The notes beneath the pieces were generated by a model that saw only the letters and a program-made list of their open reading frames with translations, had not been told where the DNA came from and did not search any database. This document shows positions 20,679 through 30,965 of a DNA stretch of 64,000 bases, piece after piece. The translations under genes and the position numbers were made by a program. The DNA is from Flavobacteriales bacterium (lineage in GTDB: Bacteria; Bacteroidota; Bacteroidia; Flavobacteriales_F; PHOS-HE28), in NCBI GenBank assembly GCA_016718655.1, contig JADKCV010000002.1:186001-250000 (forward strand). Reading direction: 5' to 3'. The stretch's first letter is position 1. Each line of letters opens with the position of its first letter.

Positions 20679-22652
20679 ATGGACCGCCTCCTACCCTTTG
20701 TGCTTTGTCTGCTCCTGCTCGCACCGGCACGGGCACAGAACGATTCCTTGTGGAGCGTGTGGAACGACCTGGCCCAGGCAGACAGCGCCCGATTGAAAGC
20801 CATACAGGTCCTGGCCTGGAAGACGGTGTTCGAGCAGCCGGACAGTGGGCTGGCATTGGCACACCGGCAACTGGCACTGGCCGTGGAGGCCGGTGACGAC
20901 AAGGCGCGGTACGAGGCGTATACCACCATGGCCGTGGGCAGCAGCATGAAAAGCGACTACGCGGCCTCGCTGAACTACTTCCAACAATGCCTGCTCACCG
21001 CCCAGGCGATGAAGGACCGCAAGCGGGAGGCCAACACGTTCAGCAACATGAGCAACGTGTACAAGAACCTGGGCGACCTGCCACTGGCTCTTGAACACCT
21101 ACAGAAGAGCCTTCGGATCGACACCGAACTGGGGAACACCGAAGGACTCGCAGGCACCTACAACAACATCGGCAATATCCATACGGAACTGGGCGACCTA
21201 CCCAAGGCATTGGAGCAGTACCAGCGCAGCGCGCAGTTGGCCGAGGACCTCGACAATGAAAAGGGCCGTGCGCAGGCCTTGATGAACCTTGGTGCCACTC
21301 ACTTGGCCATGGGTGACAGGACCATGGCCTTGGAGGAATTCCTTGGAAGCCTGGCACTGTACCGGTCCATGGGTCGCAAGTTGGAAACGGGCATGGCCTT
21401 CAACAACCTGGGCCGCACCTACAGCGAACTGGGCAGGGGGATCGAAGCATCCGCAGCACTGGATTCCGCCCATGTCCTGTTCGAAGCCTTGGGGACCAAG
21501 CGCCAGTTGGCACGCAACCAGTATTACCGGGGGCTCCTGTTCCTGGACCAGGGCAATGCGCGCGCTGCAAAGGAGGCCTGCACCAAGGGACTACAGCTCG
21601 CGCGCTCCATCGATCTACCCCAACAGCGCAAGGAGTGCAGTGAATGCCTCATGAACGCCTTCGAAGCATTGGGTGACCTGCGAAGCGCGTTCTACGCTCA
21701 GAAGGAATTCATGCAAGTGAGCGATTCGCTGGAGACGCTGAACAATGGCAAGGAGGTCCTACGCTTGGACATGCAACGCCAATTCCAGGAGCGCCAGATC
21801 GCAGATAGCCTCGATCATGTGCGGCAGCGCTTCGAGCGGGACCTTGCCTATCAACAAGAGCTCGGCAAGCAACGCGAGCAACGGAACGTCATCCTGTTCT
21901 CCGGGATCGGGGTACTGGTCATCGCCGGCGCTCTGTGGAGCCGCTTGCGGTATACCCGACGCTCGCGTGCCGCCATCCAAAAGGAGCGCGACCGTAGCGA
22001 TGAGCTGTTGCACAACATCCTGCCTGAGCAGGTGGCGGCCGAATTGAAGGCGAAGGGACATACCGAAGCACAGCACTTCGATGAGGTCACCATCCTGTTC
22101 ACGGACTTCAAGGGGTTCACTGCTGTAAGCGAACGCCTCTCTCCTGCTGAGCTTGTCGCGGAATTGAATCACTGTTTCAAGGCCTTTGATGGCATCGTCG
22201 ATCGGTACGGTGTGGAGAAGATCAAGACCATTGGTGATGCATATATGGCGGCCAGCGGTATCCCGGACAAGCGACCCGATCCAGCGCGAAGGGCCGTATC
22301 AGCCGCGCTGGATATGCAGGCGTTCATCCAAGCTCGCCATACGGAACGGACCGGTCAGGGCCTACCGGCCTTCCAGATGCGTGTTGGGCTGCATACCGGC
22401 CCGGTGGTCGCAGGTGTGGTCGGGCTTCGCAAGTTCGCCTACGATGTCTGGGGCGATACTGTGAACACGGCAAGTCGCATGGAGAGCAGTGGCGAAGTCG
22501 GTCACGTGAACATCAGTGAGAGCACGCACAGCTTGTTAGCCGATGAGACCGTCGGACAGGAAGCAGGAAAGGGGTTCGTATTCACACCGCGCGGCAAAGT
22601 GCATGCGAAGGGTAAGGGCGAGATGGAGATGTTCTTCGTACGACGCGCTTGA
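20679..22652 (+). CDS. TPR-containing class III adenylate cyclase
   Basis: A 657-residue signalling protein. It has a signal peptide (1-20), six or so tetratricopeptide repeats (about 75-345, several with the YNNIGNIHTELGDLPKAL pattern) and a coiled stretch (about 355-400). One membrane helix (about 403-420) follows, then a cytoplasmic cyclase domain (about 445-657). Catalytic residues are all present: metal ligands Asp476 (LFTDFKGFT) and Asp520 (TIGDAYM), adenine-selecting Lys514 and Asp589 (YDVWG), and transition-state Asn596/Arg600. The Lys/Asp pair points to ATP rather than GTP. The TPR part would lie in the periplasm and may sense protein partners or peptides. Signal and ligand are unknown. 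Confidence 0.92.
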   Translation: MDRLLPFVLCLLLLAPARAQNDSLWSVWNDLAQADSARLKAIQVLAWKTVFEQPDSGLALAHRQLALAVEAGDDKARYEAYTTMAVGSSMKSDYAASLNYFQQCLLTAQAMKDRKREANTFSNMSNVYKNLGDLPLALEHLQKSLRIDTELGNTEGLAGTYNNIGNIHTELGDLPKALEQYQRSAQLAEDLDNEKGRAQALMNLGATHLAMGDRTMALEEFLGSLALYRSMGRKLETGMAFNNLGRTYSELGRGIEASAALDSAHVLFEALGTKRQLARNQYYRGLLFLDQGNARAAKEACTKGLQLARSIDLPQQRKECSECLMNAFEALGDLRSAFYAQKEFMQVSDSLETLNNGKEVLRLDMQRQFQERQIADSLDHVRQRFERDLAYQQELGKQREQRNVILFSGIGVLVIAGALWSRLRYTRRSRAAIQKERDRSDELLHNILPEQVAAELKAKGHTEAQHFDEVTILFTDFKGFTAVSERLSPAELVAELNHCFKAFDGIVDRYGVEKIKTIGDAYMAASGIPDKRPDPARRAVSAALDMQAFIQARHTERTGQGLPAFQMRVGLHTGPVVAGVVGLRKFAYDVWGDTVNTASRMESSGEVGHVNISESTHSLLADETVGQEAGKGFVFTPRGKVHAKGKGEMEMFFVRRA

Positions 22653-22669
22653 GCGGGAGGTATGACCCC

Positions 22670-23644
22670 TCATTGGCGGATCACCGAGGCGCACGACCGT
22701 GGTCCATTCTCCGATCCGGTCGATAACGTGTACCGACCCGAGGGCAGACCGCTCAGATCGAGCACCACAGTACCAGCGCCAACCGCAATGGTCGTCGTCA
22801 TCACAAGGCGACCTGCATCATCCACCAGCTGAACCGGGGAACCTTGATCACCTCCGGGCAGGACCGCCACATGGAGCAAGCCTGACGTTGGATTGGGATG
22901 CACGAGCAAGGTTACGCTCTTGTTCTCCGGAATACCGACCGCGGTGCCGGTCACGAAGCCCGCACGAACCTCACCTATCGGACCGTTCCCACCCAGGTCA
23001 AGAACGGTCTGGCCCGCGCTTTTGAGTTGCACATGACCCGTGGCAGAACCATTACCGCCAGCATCCTGGACCCTTAGTTCGTAGCAGGATGAGGCGGTCA
23101 GCGTCAGCCAGTGTTCGTACACGGTGTCCGCTTGATCGTAAGGCCCTCCGTGCGCCAACATGGCACCTGTTCCATCATGGATGGACCATGTGGTCTCTTC
23201 AGGCGTTGCGTCGGTCAGCGCCTCAACCAGGACCACGACGTTCTCAGCGGAAGCGATCACATCGGCCATCACCGTGGAGAACAGATTGCCCTCGGCTCCT
23301 TGGTCAGGCACTTCGTTCACCGAAATGATGCGGAACTCCACTACATCACCAGCCAGTGCCTCCACCGGTGGTAGCACCGGCTCGCGCACGTCACCTTGGA
23401 GCGCCGCTACCGCCAACACCCAATCGAAGCTGTTCAATTGCAAGCCGTTCTTCCAGGTCTCCACCACACAGGTGAACATGGTGGTGGAACCGTCGTTCAC
23501 GATCTTCAATCGAGGGATGACCTCACCATCACAGACGAAGCCGATACCCTCGTATGCGAGTATACGTGCGTCATGGCTGTTCTGCGCGACCGCGGTGCAT
23601 AGGACCATGTTGAGCGCGAGTAGAAGAGCAGGACGACGGACCAT
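22670..23644 (-). CDS. T9SS type A sorting-domain surface protein
   Basis: About 324 residues from the ATG at 23644, which gives a good signal peptide (RRPALLLALNMVLCTAVAQ). The N-terminal 130 residues (ARILAYEGIGFVCDGEV, CVVETWKNGL, VPDQG) are clearly paralogous to the N-terminus of the 35.6-37.7 kb gene. The C-terminus begins with HPNPTSGLLHV and ends ASVIRQ, a type A sorting domain that directs export and surface attachment. The middle is a beta-sandwich-like region of unknown function. It is convergent with the cyclase gene. Confidence 0.85.
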   Translation of the reverse strand: MVRRPALLLALNMVLCTAVAQNSHDARILAYEGIGFVCDGEVIPRLKIVNDGSTTMFTCVVETWKNGLQLNSFDWVLAVAALQGDVREPVLPPVEALAGDVVEFRIISVNEVPDQGAEGNLFSTVMADVIASAENVVVLVEALTDATPEETTWSIHDGTGAMLAHGGPYDQADTVYEHWLTLTASSCYELRVQDAGGNGSATGHVQLKSAGQTVLDLGGNGPIGEVRAGFVTGTAVGIPENKSVTLLVHPNPTSGLLHVAVLPGGDQGSPVQLVDDAGRLVMTTTIAVGAGTVVLDLSGLPSGRYTLSTGSENGPRSCASVIRQ

Positions 23645-23724
23645 ACGCGACGTATTTGGGCGCAAGCTAGGTGTGTTGTCCTGCTGTATCAATAGAACAT
23701 TGGTTCCGGATCGGTGCGATGCAC

Positions 23725-23754
23725 GAAGCCCCGGACCGATCGGCCCGGGGCTTC
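23725..23754 (-). terminator. Terminator of the giant surface-protein gene
   Basis: Perfect 10-bp stem GAAGCCCCGG/CCGGGGCTTC with a 10-nt loop, 22 nt after the stop codon of the giant gene on the minus strand. Confidence 0.7.
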
Positions 23755-23775
23755 ATCCATTCATCGTTCGCCTGA

Positions 23776-24910
23776 CTACGGCTGGATCACCAGACGCTCG
23801 GTATAGGACTTGTCACCGGCGGTGATGTTCACCAGGTACATGCCTGCGGCGAGCTCACCGTTGAGGTCAAGCACGGTGTTCACGTTGCCACCGGCCACTG
23901 CGATCGTGCGGGCGGTTACGCGGGCACCGCTCAGGTCGTAGATGTCGACGCTCACGGTATTCACACCTTCCTCGATGGCGCTGAGGCTGAAGTTCAGCAG
24001 ATCACCGCGGTTCGGGTTCGGGAACATACGCAACTCAGCCGCCTCGCTGATGCCAGCGAAGTTCTGGTTGCCGTTTCCGGCAGGCGTGTTATCGATCGTC
24101 AACTGGCAGACAGGACCCCATGGGTCGCTCACGGAACACCAGGTCGCGCCAGCATCCTTGCTCACACGCACGTCCACATCGTAGGTCTTGCCGTCCTGCA
24201 GGGGCAACACGGTCCAGTTCAGCTGTGTGAAGTAGGTCGTGACCGTACGCGTCACGGAGAAGCCTTCCGCAGCGATCCGGAATCGGAACTGGTAACGGTT
24301 GGCGCCAGCCACTGGGCGTGCATGTACGAAGTTGCCGGTACCCCATTGGCGGATAGCACCGCAGCTGAAATTCGGATCACCCGGGATATTCATCAACTGG
24401 GTCTCTGGGCAGGCAGCCAGGGTCGGGTTGATCGCCAAGCGGCAAGCAGGACCGAACTCACCGTTCACACCGTCGATCCGGGAACGCACCCGAACGTTCA
24501 TCAGCACGTTGGCAGGCACCTGGCTCGCAACCGCCCAGTTGTTCAGGCGCATGTGGCACGCACGGGTCGCGCTGGCGGGGCCGAAGCCGTCGCTCACGTT
24601 ATGGCTGCGGAAGCGACGGAAGCTATAGCCACCGTTCGGGTTGAAGATCCAGAACTCGTAACCGCTGTTCGCATCCTGCACGGTGTTCGCACCATTGGGG
24701 ATCCATTCGGCGCTTACAGCCGCATCCGGCGCTGCCACCACGTACTGGTTGTTCACCCAATCCAACTTGTCGCAACTGGTGAAGAGGAGCGTTTGGTTGC
24801 TCATCGGCAGGCAGAAGCCCTGACCACCACTGATGGTGCTGTTGAAGCCCGTGCTGAAGTTGTTACGGTTATCGATGATGCGCAGGTTCGTGACCTGAGT
24901 ACGCAGTATG
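23776..24910 (-). repeat. C-terminal module, copy 1 (giant protein)
   Basis: About 380 residues ending in the sorting domain, with high similarity at protein and DNA level to 35607-36760. Conserved blocks include VSAEWIPNGAN, WGPVCQ and ELAAGMYLVNITAG. Confidence 0.8.
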
Positions 24911-27900
24911 TAACCACCTGTGGTCATGCCATCGCCGAAACTGTCCAGCACACGCAGTTCATAGCAACCATCGGGCAGGCAGGTCAGGCTCGTCTCCACC
25001 CCGTTCGGAGCGTTCAACGGCCCACCGCTCTGCGCCAGTAGGTTGGTGCCTTGCGTGCGGATCTCCCAAGTGGTCTCGAAGGGCTTGCTGTCCGTCTGGA
25101 ACTCCAGGGTCAGATCCGTGGTGCACTGCACGCCCACGCAGGCGCAGCTGGCGTTGATGACACCGAGTACGAAGCCTGGTCCGGCATTACAAGCCTGGCC
25201 GATCTGTCCGAAGAGGTTCGGGCAGTTGTCCAAGCAGTTGATGACGCCATCGTTATCCGAATCGGTATTGTCGTAGCTGACCGTTACCGTGGCCGTGGCA
25301 TTGGCGCATGGCGCCGTACCCACCACCGTGTAGGTGTAGACACCTTCCGCGCTGGTGCCCGGGGTGAAGGTGCCCAGGTTACCGCCGGTCAACACGGAAG
25401 GTCCGCTCCACGTTCCCGTCGCTGCAGGTGTACCGCCCAATAGGTCGAACAGGTCCGTTGCGGCCGCATTGATGCAGAGGGTGGTGGATCCGTTCGTGCC
25501 AGCGATGGGTGCCGCTTGCACGTTCAGCGTTACCGTGCTCTGCACCGCACAACCGGACGCACTGGTGCCGGTTACCGTGTAGAGACCGGCATTCGCGGCG
25601 GTAGCACCCGTGATCACCGGGTTCTGCAAGCTGCTACTGAAGCTGTTCGGACCGGTCCATGCATAGGTGGTCGAGTTCGGGGTGAACGAGATCACCTGGC
25701 CGTTGGTCAGGCTGGCCGTGTTGAAGCTGGACTGGATGAAGTTGCCCGCCGAGTTGGCCCACTGGATACCGACCGTCGCAGACGCACCCGCATCGAAGGA
25801 CGCGTTCCCGAAGATGACATCCGTGTACACGAAGTGGATCACGCCCGTGACGAGGTCCATCTGGATCTGGAAGGTCACGCCATTGGTGCCCAGGGCCACG
25901 AGGTTGTGGTCCAAGTTGGTGAACTGCACAATGAACTTGCTGCCCACCGTTTGGGTCCGGATCGACGGTGCGGTCTGGATGTCCAGATCGTCCCACCAAG
26001 GCGCCAAGAACACGTTACCAGCGCTATGGGCGGCAGATGGGAGCGCAGCGTTGGAGAGGCTCACCTCACCAGTGGTCGCCCCCAGAACAAGTGCACCGTT
26101 CGTTCCAACACGCCCAGCAGTGTAGGTCACACCGTTGAAGACGAAGTTGGGGATGGTGATGTTGTGTTCGGTATCATCGCCCAGTGTTCCAACGGACGTA
26201 CCCGTACCGCTGATGTCGATGAAGCTCGCACCACCGCTACCGGAGAAGTATCCAGCACTGGTAACGGTCACGTTCAATTGCGAGTTGGTGCCTTCGCACA
26301 CCGTGGCCGGCGTGGCACTGGCAGGCACGGCCAACACCGGAGTAGCATTCATGGTCACGCTCACCGTGGCAGGCAACGAGGTGCAACCTGCTTCCGTGGT
26401 GGTGAAGGTGTAGGTACCACCCGCTGCCAGTGTGGCTGCGCTGATCACCGGATTCTGTACGCTGCTCGTGAAGCCGTTCGGGCCCATCCAAGCGTAGGTG
26501 GTCCCGATGTCGGTCGTACCGTTCAGGTTCAGGTCCTGACCGATGCAGCCGAGGCTTGCGGTGGCTGATGCCGTAGGTACAGGGTTCTGCGTGACGTTCA
26601 TGGTCGCCGTGGCCGTGCCACCGCACGCATCCGTGATGGTGACGCTCCATGTACCCGCGATACCCGCAGCCACGGTCTGGTTCGTACCCGCCGCTGCGCT
26701 GTTCGGATCGGTCCACGCATACGTGTAAGGGGCACCACCGCCGGTCGCATTCGCCGTCAAGGTCACCGTGCCGGTGCCGCAGAAGAAGGGCGATGCCGGG
26801 GTGATGTTCGCTTGGCCGGCCGTAAGCGCAGGGTTCACGTTCACCGTGAGCGTAGCTGTGCCGAAGCAACCCGTGGCGGTGTTGGTCGCCGTCACCGTGT
26901 AGAGGTAGCTACCGGCTGCCACAGGTCCGAACACGGGGTTCGGGATGTTCGCATCGCTCAGGTTCGTGGCCGGGCTCCAGGTGATAGCGGACCCGTTCGG
27001 CGTGAAGCTGATAACCTGGCCATTGGTCAGGCTGGCCGTGTTGAAACTGTATTGGATGGCGCTGCCTGCGGCATTTGCCCATTGGATGCCGACCGTGGCG
27101 TTCAGGCCATTGTCGTTGGCAACGGCCTGGGTGCCACCGAAGAGGACATCGGGGTAGACGAAGAAGATCTGCCCGGTCACCAGGTCGAGTTGCACCTGGA
27201 AGGTGATGACCTGGCCGGCCACGGCTGCAGAACGCCCCCAGTTGTTCCACTGGGCGATGAACAGGTTGCCGCTCTGGCCTGTGAAGATCTGGCCGCCGCC
27301 AGCGTCATTATCGATATCGTCCCACCACGGAGCGAGGAAGGCGTTCCCAGCGGCCACCGCTCCGGTCGGAAGTGCGGCGTTTGCCAGCGTGATCTCACCA
27401 GTGGTGGCACCGAACACGATGACACCGTTCGCGCCGATGCGTGCATCGGTTAAGCTCACACCATTGAAGGTGAAGCCGCCGGGGATGGTGATGTTGTGCT
27501 CGCTATCATCACCCACGCCGGGGATGGCCGTACCAGTGCCACTGATGTCGATGAAGGTGGTGCCGCTGCTACCCATGGTGTAACCGGCAATGGGGGCCAC
27601 GGCGCTCAGCTGGCTGGTTCCCGTGTTCTCGCAGATGGGGTTCGGTGTGGCCGTGGTGCTGGTGACCACCGGATTCGTATTCACCGTGAGCACTGCGGTT
27701 GCCGTAGGGCTGGTACATCCGTTGGCCGTGGCTGTGAAGCTGTACGTGCCGGCGTTCGTCGGCGCGGCGGTAGCGTTCACAATGGCATTCTGGCTCGTGC
27801 TGGTGAAGGCGTTCGGACCGGTCCACACGAAGGTGGTGCCGATGTCCGTAAGGCCCAACACGCTGAACTGGTTCCCGATGCACACGCCGGCGGGGCTCAG

Positions 27901-30705
27901 CTGCACCGTGGCGGTCGGCGTGGGGTTCTTCGTGAAGGTGAAGGGTGCCGTGGTGGCGGTGCCGAACCCGGCACAAGTCACATCGGCCACCAGTTCCCAG
28001 GTACCCGACGGGATGCTGGCCGTACTCTGCAGCAGGCTCGTGCCCAACAGGTTGGCCGTGGGGTTGCCCACCGGACCATAGTACCACTGGTATGAGATAC
28101 CGGTACCTGTGGTGGCGCCGATCAGGTTCAGGTTGTGGGGAACACCAGCGCACACGGTGGCGACACCATTGACGGTGCCGGCCGTGGGAGCCGTTGCGCA
28201 GGGCGGGCAGGCCACCATACCTGTGCGGCCTTGCACCCAGTTGGAGGTGGGGCCGGTCAGGGTCATGTTCGCCAAGGTGCCGTTGTTGCCATTGCCGGAG
28301 AGGTCCAGCAACGTGGTCACCGCCACGTTGTTGCCCCCATCAACCCCTTGGTCGAAGGCGTAGTAGGCGCGCAAGCCGGCCTCACCGCCGCAGAGCTGTT
28401 GGTTCAGGTTGGCCGCGATGGTGGCACCACTGAGTGCCGTGTTCCATATCCGTACCTCATCAATACGGCCCACGAATCCGCGGGTGTTGTCCTGCGACCA
28501 GTTGCCGATGGTGAGTTGCTGCAAGGGACCGGCGGTGGCAATGGGAGCGAGCGTTCCCGTGGAGGTTGCCGGGGTGAGTTCCACACCGTCGCGGTAGATC
28601 CGGAGGTTGGTGCCATCGTAGGTGGCTGCCACGTGCTGCCAGGTGTTCAGCGTAAGGGCGGCGGTAGCGCTGATGCGCTCCACGAAGCCCGTTCCCGTAC
28701 CGATGTTCGCGCTCAACTGGCCGTTGTTACCGCAACGCAGCATGTAGCCGGTGTTCCCACCTTCCTTGTTGATGATGTTCCCTTGGAAGGAGCTCACGCG
28801 CCATGCCGTGGGGAAGATCCAGGCTTCCATCGTGATGGTGTTGCCGGTGATGTCGATGCTGGCATCGGTACCGCAGTTCACCCGGTCGTTGCTGCCGGTG
28901 GTGGTTCCCTCGAAGTGCAGGGCGTTCTGGCCGATATCCGCAGCAGGAGGAGCGCCCACGCAGACCGTGAACACGTTGGTGCCCACAGTGGTGCGTGAAA
29001 CACGCAGATAGTAGGTGGTACCCGCCGTGAGGCCGTTGTAATTGGTGACCGTTGCACCGGTAATGCAGGCGAATCCGGGGTGCAGGGTCAAACCACTGCA
29101 CGTGGCACCGGTGTAAAGCGAATAGCTCAGGCCCGTGGTGGTACCACCCAGCGTGATCCGGTGCGTGGGCGCGGAGGCCACGAACTGATACCAGACATCC
29201 TGGTTCACACCCGTGCATCCACCGGTGATGCCCGCGGTGAGCGTGGCGCCCACCATGGTGCCAGGTGACGTGACCGCGCAGGAATAGTCCGCGTTCACCG
29301 TTACCGGGCGTGCATCACAGGGTTCGTTGTTGGGACAGAAGCTGACGCTCTGCGTGAAGTTGCCCAGGTTGCGGTCGCAGCTGTTGTCGCTCTCATGGAG
29401 CAGGAACACATTCACCACGTCGCCCAACGCGAAGGGGCCGATGTTCTCGATGTCGAAGGCGATCAGCCCTGGAATGACCGTGGCAGGTCCACCGTTCACG
29501 GTGTAGCTCAGGTCCGTCGTCACCGCATCGCCAGTACCGGTAACCTCGACGTCCAAGCTGAACGTGTAGGCGATGCAGTCCGTGGTCAGGCTCACGATGC
29601 CATCGGGATCGGTGCAGCCTGGAGTGCATTCCACCTCGAACAGCCAAGCCGTTTGGCCGGCATCCTGGCAGCTGTTGCTAGCGTCGGACACCACTTCCAT
29701 GTAGATGGATGACGTGCCGATCTCTGACGTAGCCGTGAGGCCGGCCAGGTTGCTGACCGAGGAGGAGGCTAGCAAGGGGCCGCTATCGTCCGTGCCACTG
29801 TAGATGCGCAACACATCATCACCCGCCGCATCGATCGTACCGCTGATGAAGGTCAGGGTCAAGGTCTCGTTCGGGTTGCTCGAGGTGAAGGTCCAGGTGC
29901 GCGTATCGTTGTTGGTGTAGCAATAGTTCTTCACCAAGGTGTTCGGGCAGGTCACGATCTCCGGGCAGGCCGAGCGGAACACGGGTAGCGTGCTGTTACA
30001 GCCGCCCACGGGGTCCACGATCGACACCACCACCTCATCCAACTGCAGGAATGGTCCCAGCGGGGCCTGTGCGCCAACCCCAAGGCCGCTCACCACGGTC
30101 GGAGCACCTCCGTTCACGGTATAGCTCAGGTTCACCGTGGGGCTGTTGCCGGTGCTGTTCACAAGCACGGAGATGCTGAATTCTGCTGCATTGCAGTCGT
30201 CCACTACGGCCAGGTCCAGATCAGGTACTTCGTTCACTCCGAGGGACACGTTACCGGTGCTGAAGCAGCCGTTCGATCCGGTCACTTGCACACTGTAGGC
30301 CGTGCTTGTATTGGGGGCCGTGGCCACCGGGTTGGCGATGTTGTTCGCGCTCAGGAATGTGCTGGGCGACCAGAGGTAGGTGAACGAGCCCGGAGTGAAG
30401 CTGATCACCTGTCCGTTGGTCAGACTGGCCGTGTTGAAGCTGGACTGAGCGAAGCCGCCAGCCGCGTTGGCCCACTGGATACCGACCGTCGCAGAAGCTC
30501 CTGCATCATAGGTTGCGTTCCCGAAGAGCACATCCGTGTAGACGAAGTGGATCACACCCGTGGTGAGGTCCATTTGGATCTGGAAGGTCACTCCATTGGT
30601 GCCCGTAGCGAGGTCATTGTGGTCCATGTTGGTGAACTGCAAGATGAACTTGCTGCCTACCGTTTGGGTCACGATCGACGGAGCGGTCTGGATATCCCAG
30701 ATCAT
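23776..30705 (-). CDS. Giant T9SS surface protein, part 3 (C-terminal 2,300 residues)
   Basis: Continuation of the genes listed at 30614 and 34030; all three are one protein of about 3,800 residues broken at about 30.70 and 34.10 kb. Read in protein order this part holds: the end of a repeated module (to 30.38 kb); a CUB-like domain (about 29.9-29.6 kb, NYCYTNNDTRTW... and YSGTDDSGPLL); a LamG-like domain (about 28.94-28.18 kb); Ig/PKD-like units; and two further repeat modules (27.6 and 26.2 kb). A thrombospondin type 3-like calcium motif (SDNDGVINCLDNCP, about 25.2 kb) comes next. It ends with a type A sorting domain (MFPNPNRGD... to LVIQP). The likely role is an extracellular adhesin or matrix protein; there is no catalytic motif. 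The N-terminal Met of this segment is not a real start. Confidence 0.85.
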   Translation of the reverse strand: MIWDIQTAPSIVTQTVGSKFILQFTNMDHNDLATGTNGVTFQIQMDLTTGVIHFVYTDVLFGNATYDAGASATVGIQWANAAGGFAQSSFNTASLTNGQVISFTPGSFTYLWSPSTFLSANNIANPVATAPNTSTAYSVQVTGSNGCFSTGNVSLGVNEVPDLDLAVVDDCNAAEFSISVLVNSTGNSPTVNLSYTVNGGAPTVVSGLGVGAQAPLGPFLQLDEVVVSIVDPVGGCNSTLPVFRSACPEIVTCPNTLVKNYCYTNNDTRTWTFTSSNPNETLTLTFISGTIDAAGDDVLRIYSGTDDSGPLLASSSVSNLAGLTATSEIGTSSIYMEVVSDASNSCQDAGQTAWLFEVECTPGCTDPDGIVSLTTDCIAYTFSLDVEVTGTGDAVTTDLSYTVNGGPATVIPGLIAFDIENIGPFALGDVVNVFLLHESDNSCDRNLGNFTQSVSFCPNNEPCDARPVTVNADYSCAVTSPGTMVGATLTAGITGGCTGVNQDVWYQFVASAPTHRITLGGTTTGLSYSLYTGATCSGLTLHPGFACITGATVTNYNGLTAGTTYYLRVSRTTVGTNVFTVCVGAPPAADIGQNALHFEGTTTGSNDRVNCGTDASIDITGNTITMEAWIFPTAWRVSSFQGNIINKEGGNTGYMLRCGNNGQLSANIGTGTGFVERISATAALTLNTWQHVAATYDGTNLRIYRDGVELTPATSTGTLAPIATAGPLQQLTIGNWSQDNTRGFVGRIDEVRIWNTALSGATIAANLNQQLCGGEAGLRAYYAFDQGVDGGNNVAVTTLLDLSGNGNNGTLANMTLTGPTSNWVQGRTGMVACPPCATAPTAGTVNGVATVCAGVPHNLNLIGATTGTGISYQWYYGPVGNPTANLLGTSLLQSTASIPSGTWELVADVTCAGFGTATTAPFTFTKNPTPTATVQLSPAGVCIGNQFSVLGLTDIGTTFVWTGPNAFTSTSQNAIVNATAAPTNAGTYSFTATANGCTSPTATAVLTVNTNPVVTSTTATPNPICENTGTSQLSAVAPIAGYTMGSSGTTFIDISGTGTAIPGVGDDSEHNITIPGGFTFNGVSLTDARIGANGVIVFGATTGEITLANAALPTGAVAAGNAFLAPWWDDIDNDAGGGQIFTGQSGNLFIAQWNNWGRSAAVAGQVITFQVQLDLVTGQIFFVYPDVLFGGTQAVANDNGLNATVGIQWANAAGSAIQYSFNTASLTNGQVISFTPNGSAITWSPATNLSDANIPNPVFGPVAAGSYLYTVTATNTATGCFGTATLTVNVNPALTAGQANITPASPFFCGTGTVTLTANATGGGAPYTYAWTDPNSAAAGTNQTVAAGIAGTWSVTITDACGGTATATMNVTQNPVPTASATASLGCIGQDLNLNGTTDIGTTYAWMGPNGFTSSVQNPVISAATLAAGGTYTFTTTEAGCTSLPATVSVTMNATPVLAVPASATPATVCEGTNSQLNVTVTSAGYFSGSGGASFIDISGTGTSVGTLGDDTEHNITIPNFVFNGVTYTAGRVGTNGALVLGATTGEVSLSNAALPSAAHSAGNVFLAPWWDDLDIQTAPSIRTQTVGSKFIVQFTNLDHNLVALGTNGVTFQIQMDLVTGVIHFVYTDVIFGNASFDAGASATVGIQWANSAGNFIQSSFNTASLTNGQVISFTPNSTTYAWTGPNSFSSSLQNPVITGATAANAGLYTVTGTSASGCAVQSTVTLNVQAAPIAGTNGSTTLCINAAATDLFDLLGGTPAATGTWSGPSVLTGGNLGTFTPGTSAEGVYTYTVVGTAPCANATATVTVSYDNTDSDNDGVINCLDNCPNLFGQIGQACNAGPGFVLGVINASCACVGVQCTTDLTLEFQTDSKPFETTWEIRTQGTNLLAQSGGPLNAPNGVETSLTCLPDGCYELRVLDSFGDGMTTGGYILRTQVTNLRIIDNRNNFSTGFNSTISGGQGFCLPMSNQTLLFTSCDKLDWVNNQYVVAAPDAAVSAEWIPNGANTVQDANSGYEFWIFNPNGGYSFRRFRSHNVSDGFGPASATRACHMRLNNWAVASQVPANVLMNVRVRSRIDGVNGEFGPACRLAINPTLAACPETQLMNIPGDPNFSCGAIRQWGTGNFVHARPVAGANRYQFRFRIAAEGFSVTRTVTTYFTQLNWTVLPLQDGKTYDVDVRVSKDAGATWCSVSDPWGPVCQLTIDNTPAGNGNQNFAGISEAAELRMFPNPNRGDLLNFSLSAIEEGVNTVSVDIYDLSGARVTARTIAVAGGNVNTVLDLNGELAAGMYLVNITAGDKSYTERLVIQP
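25660..26250 (-). repeat. Repeat module C of the giant protein
   Basis: Third copy of a roughly 195-residue module that starts with FIDISGTGTSVG and ends with FNTASLTNGQVISFTP. At DNA level it is closely similar to module A (30.38-30.97 kb) over most of its length. Confidence 0.8.
27000..27590 (-). repeat. Repeat module B of the giant protein (divergent copy)
   Basis: Second copy of the same module. The outer parts (FIDISGTG..., VGIQWANAAG, FNTASLTNGQVISFTP) are conserved. The centre is replaced by a different stretch containing FIAQWNNWGRSAAVAG and a 'PDVLFGG' strand, so it is a diverged variant. Confidence 0.75.
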
Positions 30706-30965
30706 CCCACCAGGGCGCTAGGAACACGTTGCCAGCGCTATGGGCAGCAGATGGGAGGGTAGCGTTCGTGAGGCTGACATCACCCGTGGTCGCACCGAGG
30801 ACCAACGCACCGTTCGTGCCCACGCGTCCTGCGGTGTAGGTCACACCGTTGAAGGAGAAGTTGGGGATGGTGATGTTGTGTTCGGTATCATCGCCCAGTA
30901 CGCCCACTGATGTACCCGTACCGCTGATGTCGATGAAGGAGGCTCCTCCTGAGCCGATCAAGTAG
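30380..30965 (-). repeat. Repeat module A of the giant protein (contains a frame break)
   Basis: First copy of the module; it ends with FNTASLTNGQVISFTPG. The reading frame slips at about 30.70 kb, at the WWDD / DIQTAPSI junction that is intact in module C, which pinpoints the break. Confidence 0.8.

Noticed and set aside
25660..30965. CRISPR-like or satellite repeats
   Set aside because: The repeats are about 590 bp protein-coding modules in frame with the gene, not short spaced repeats.
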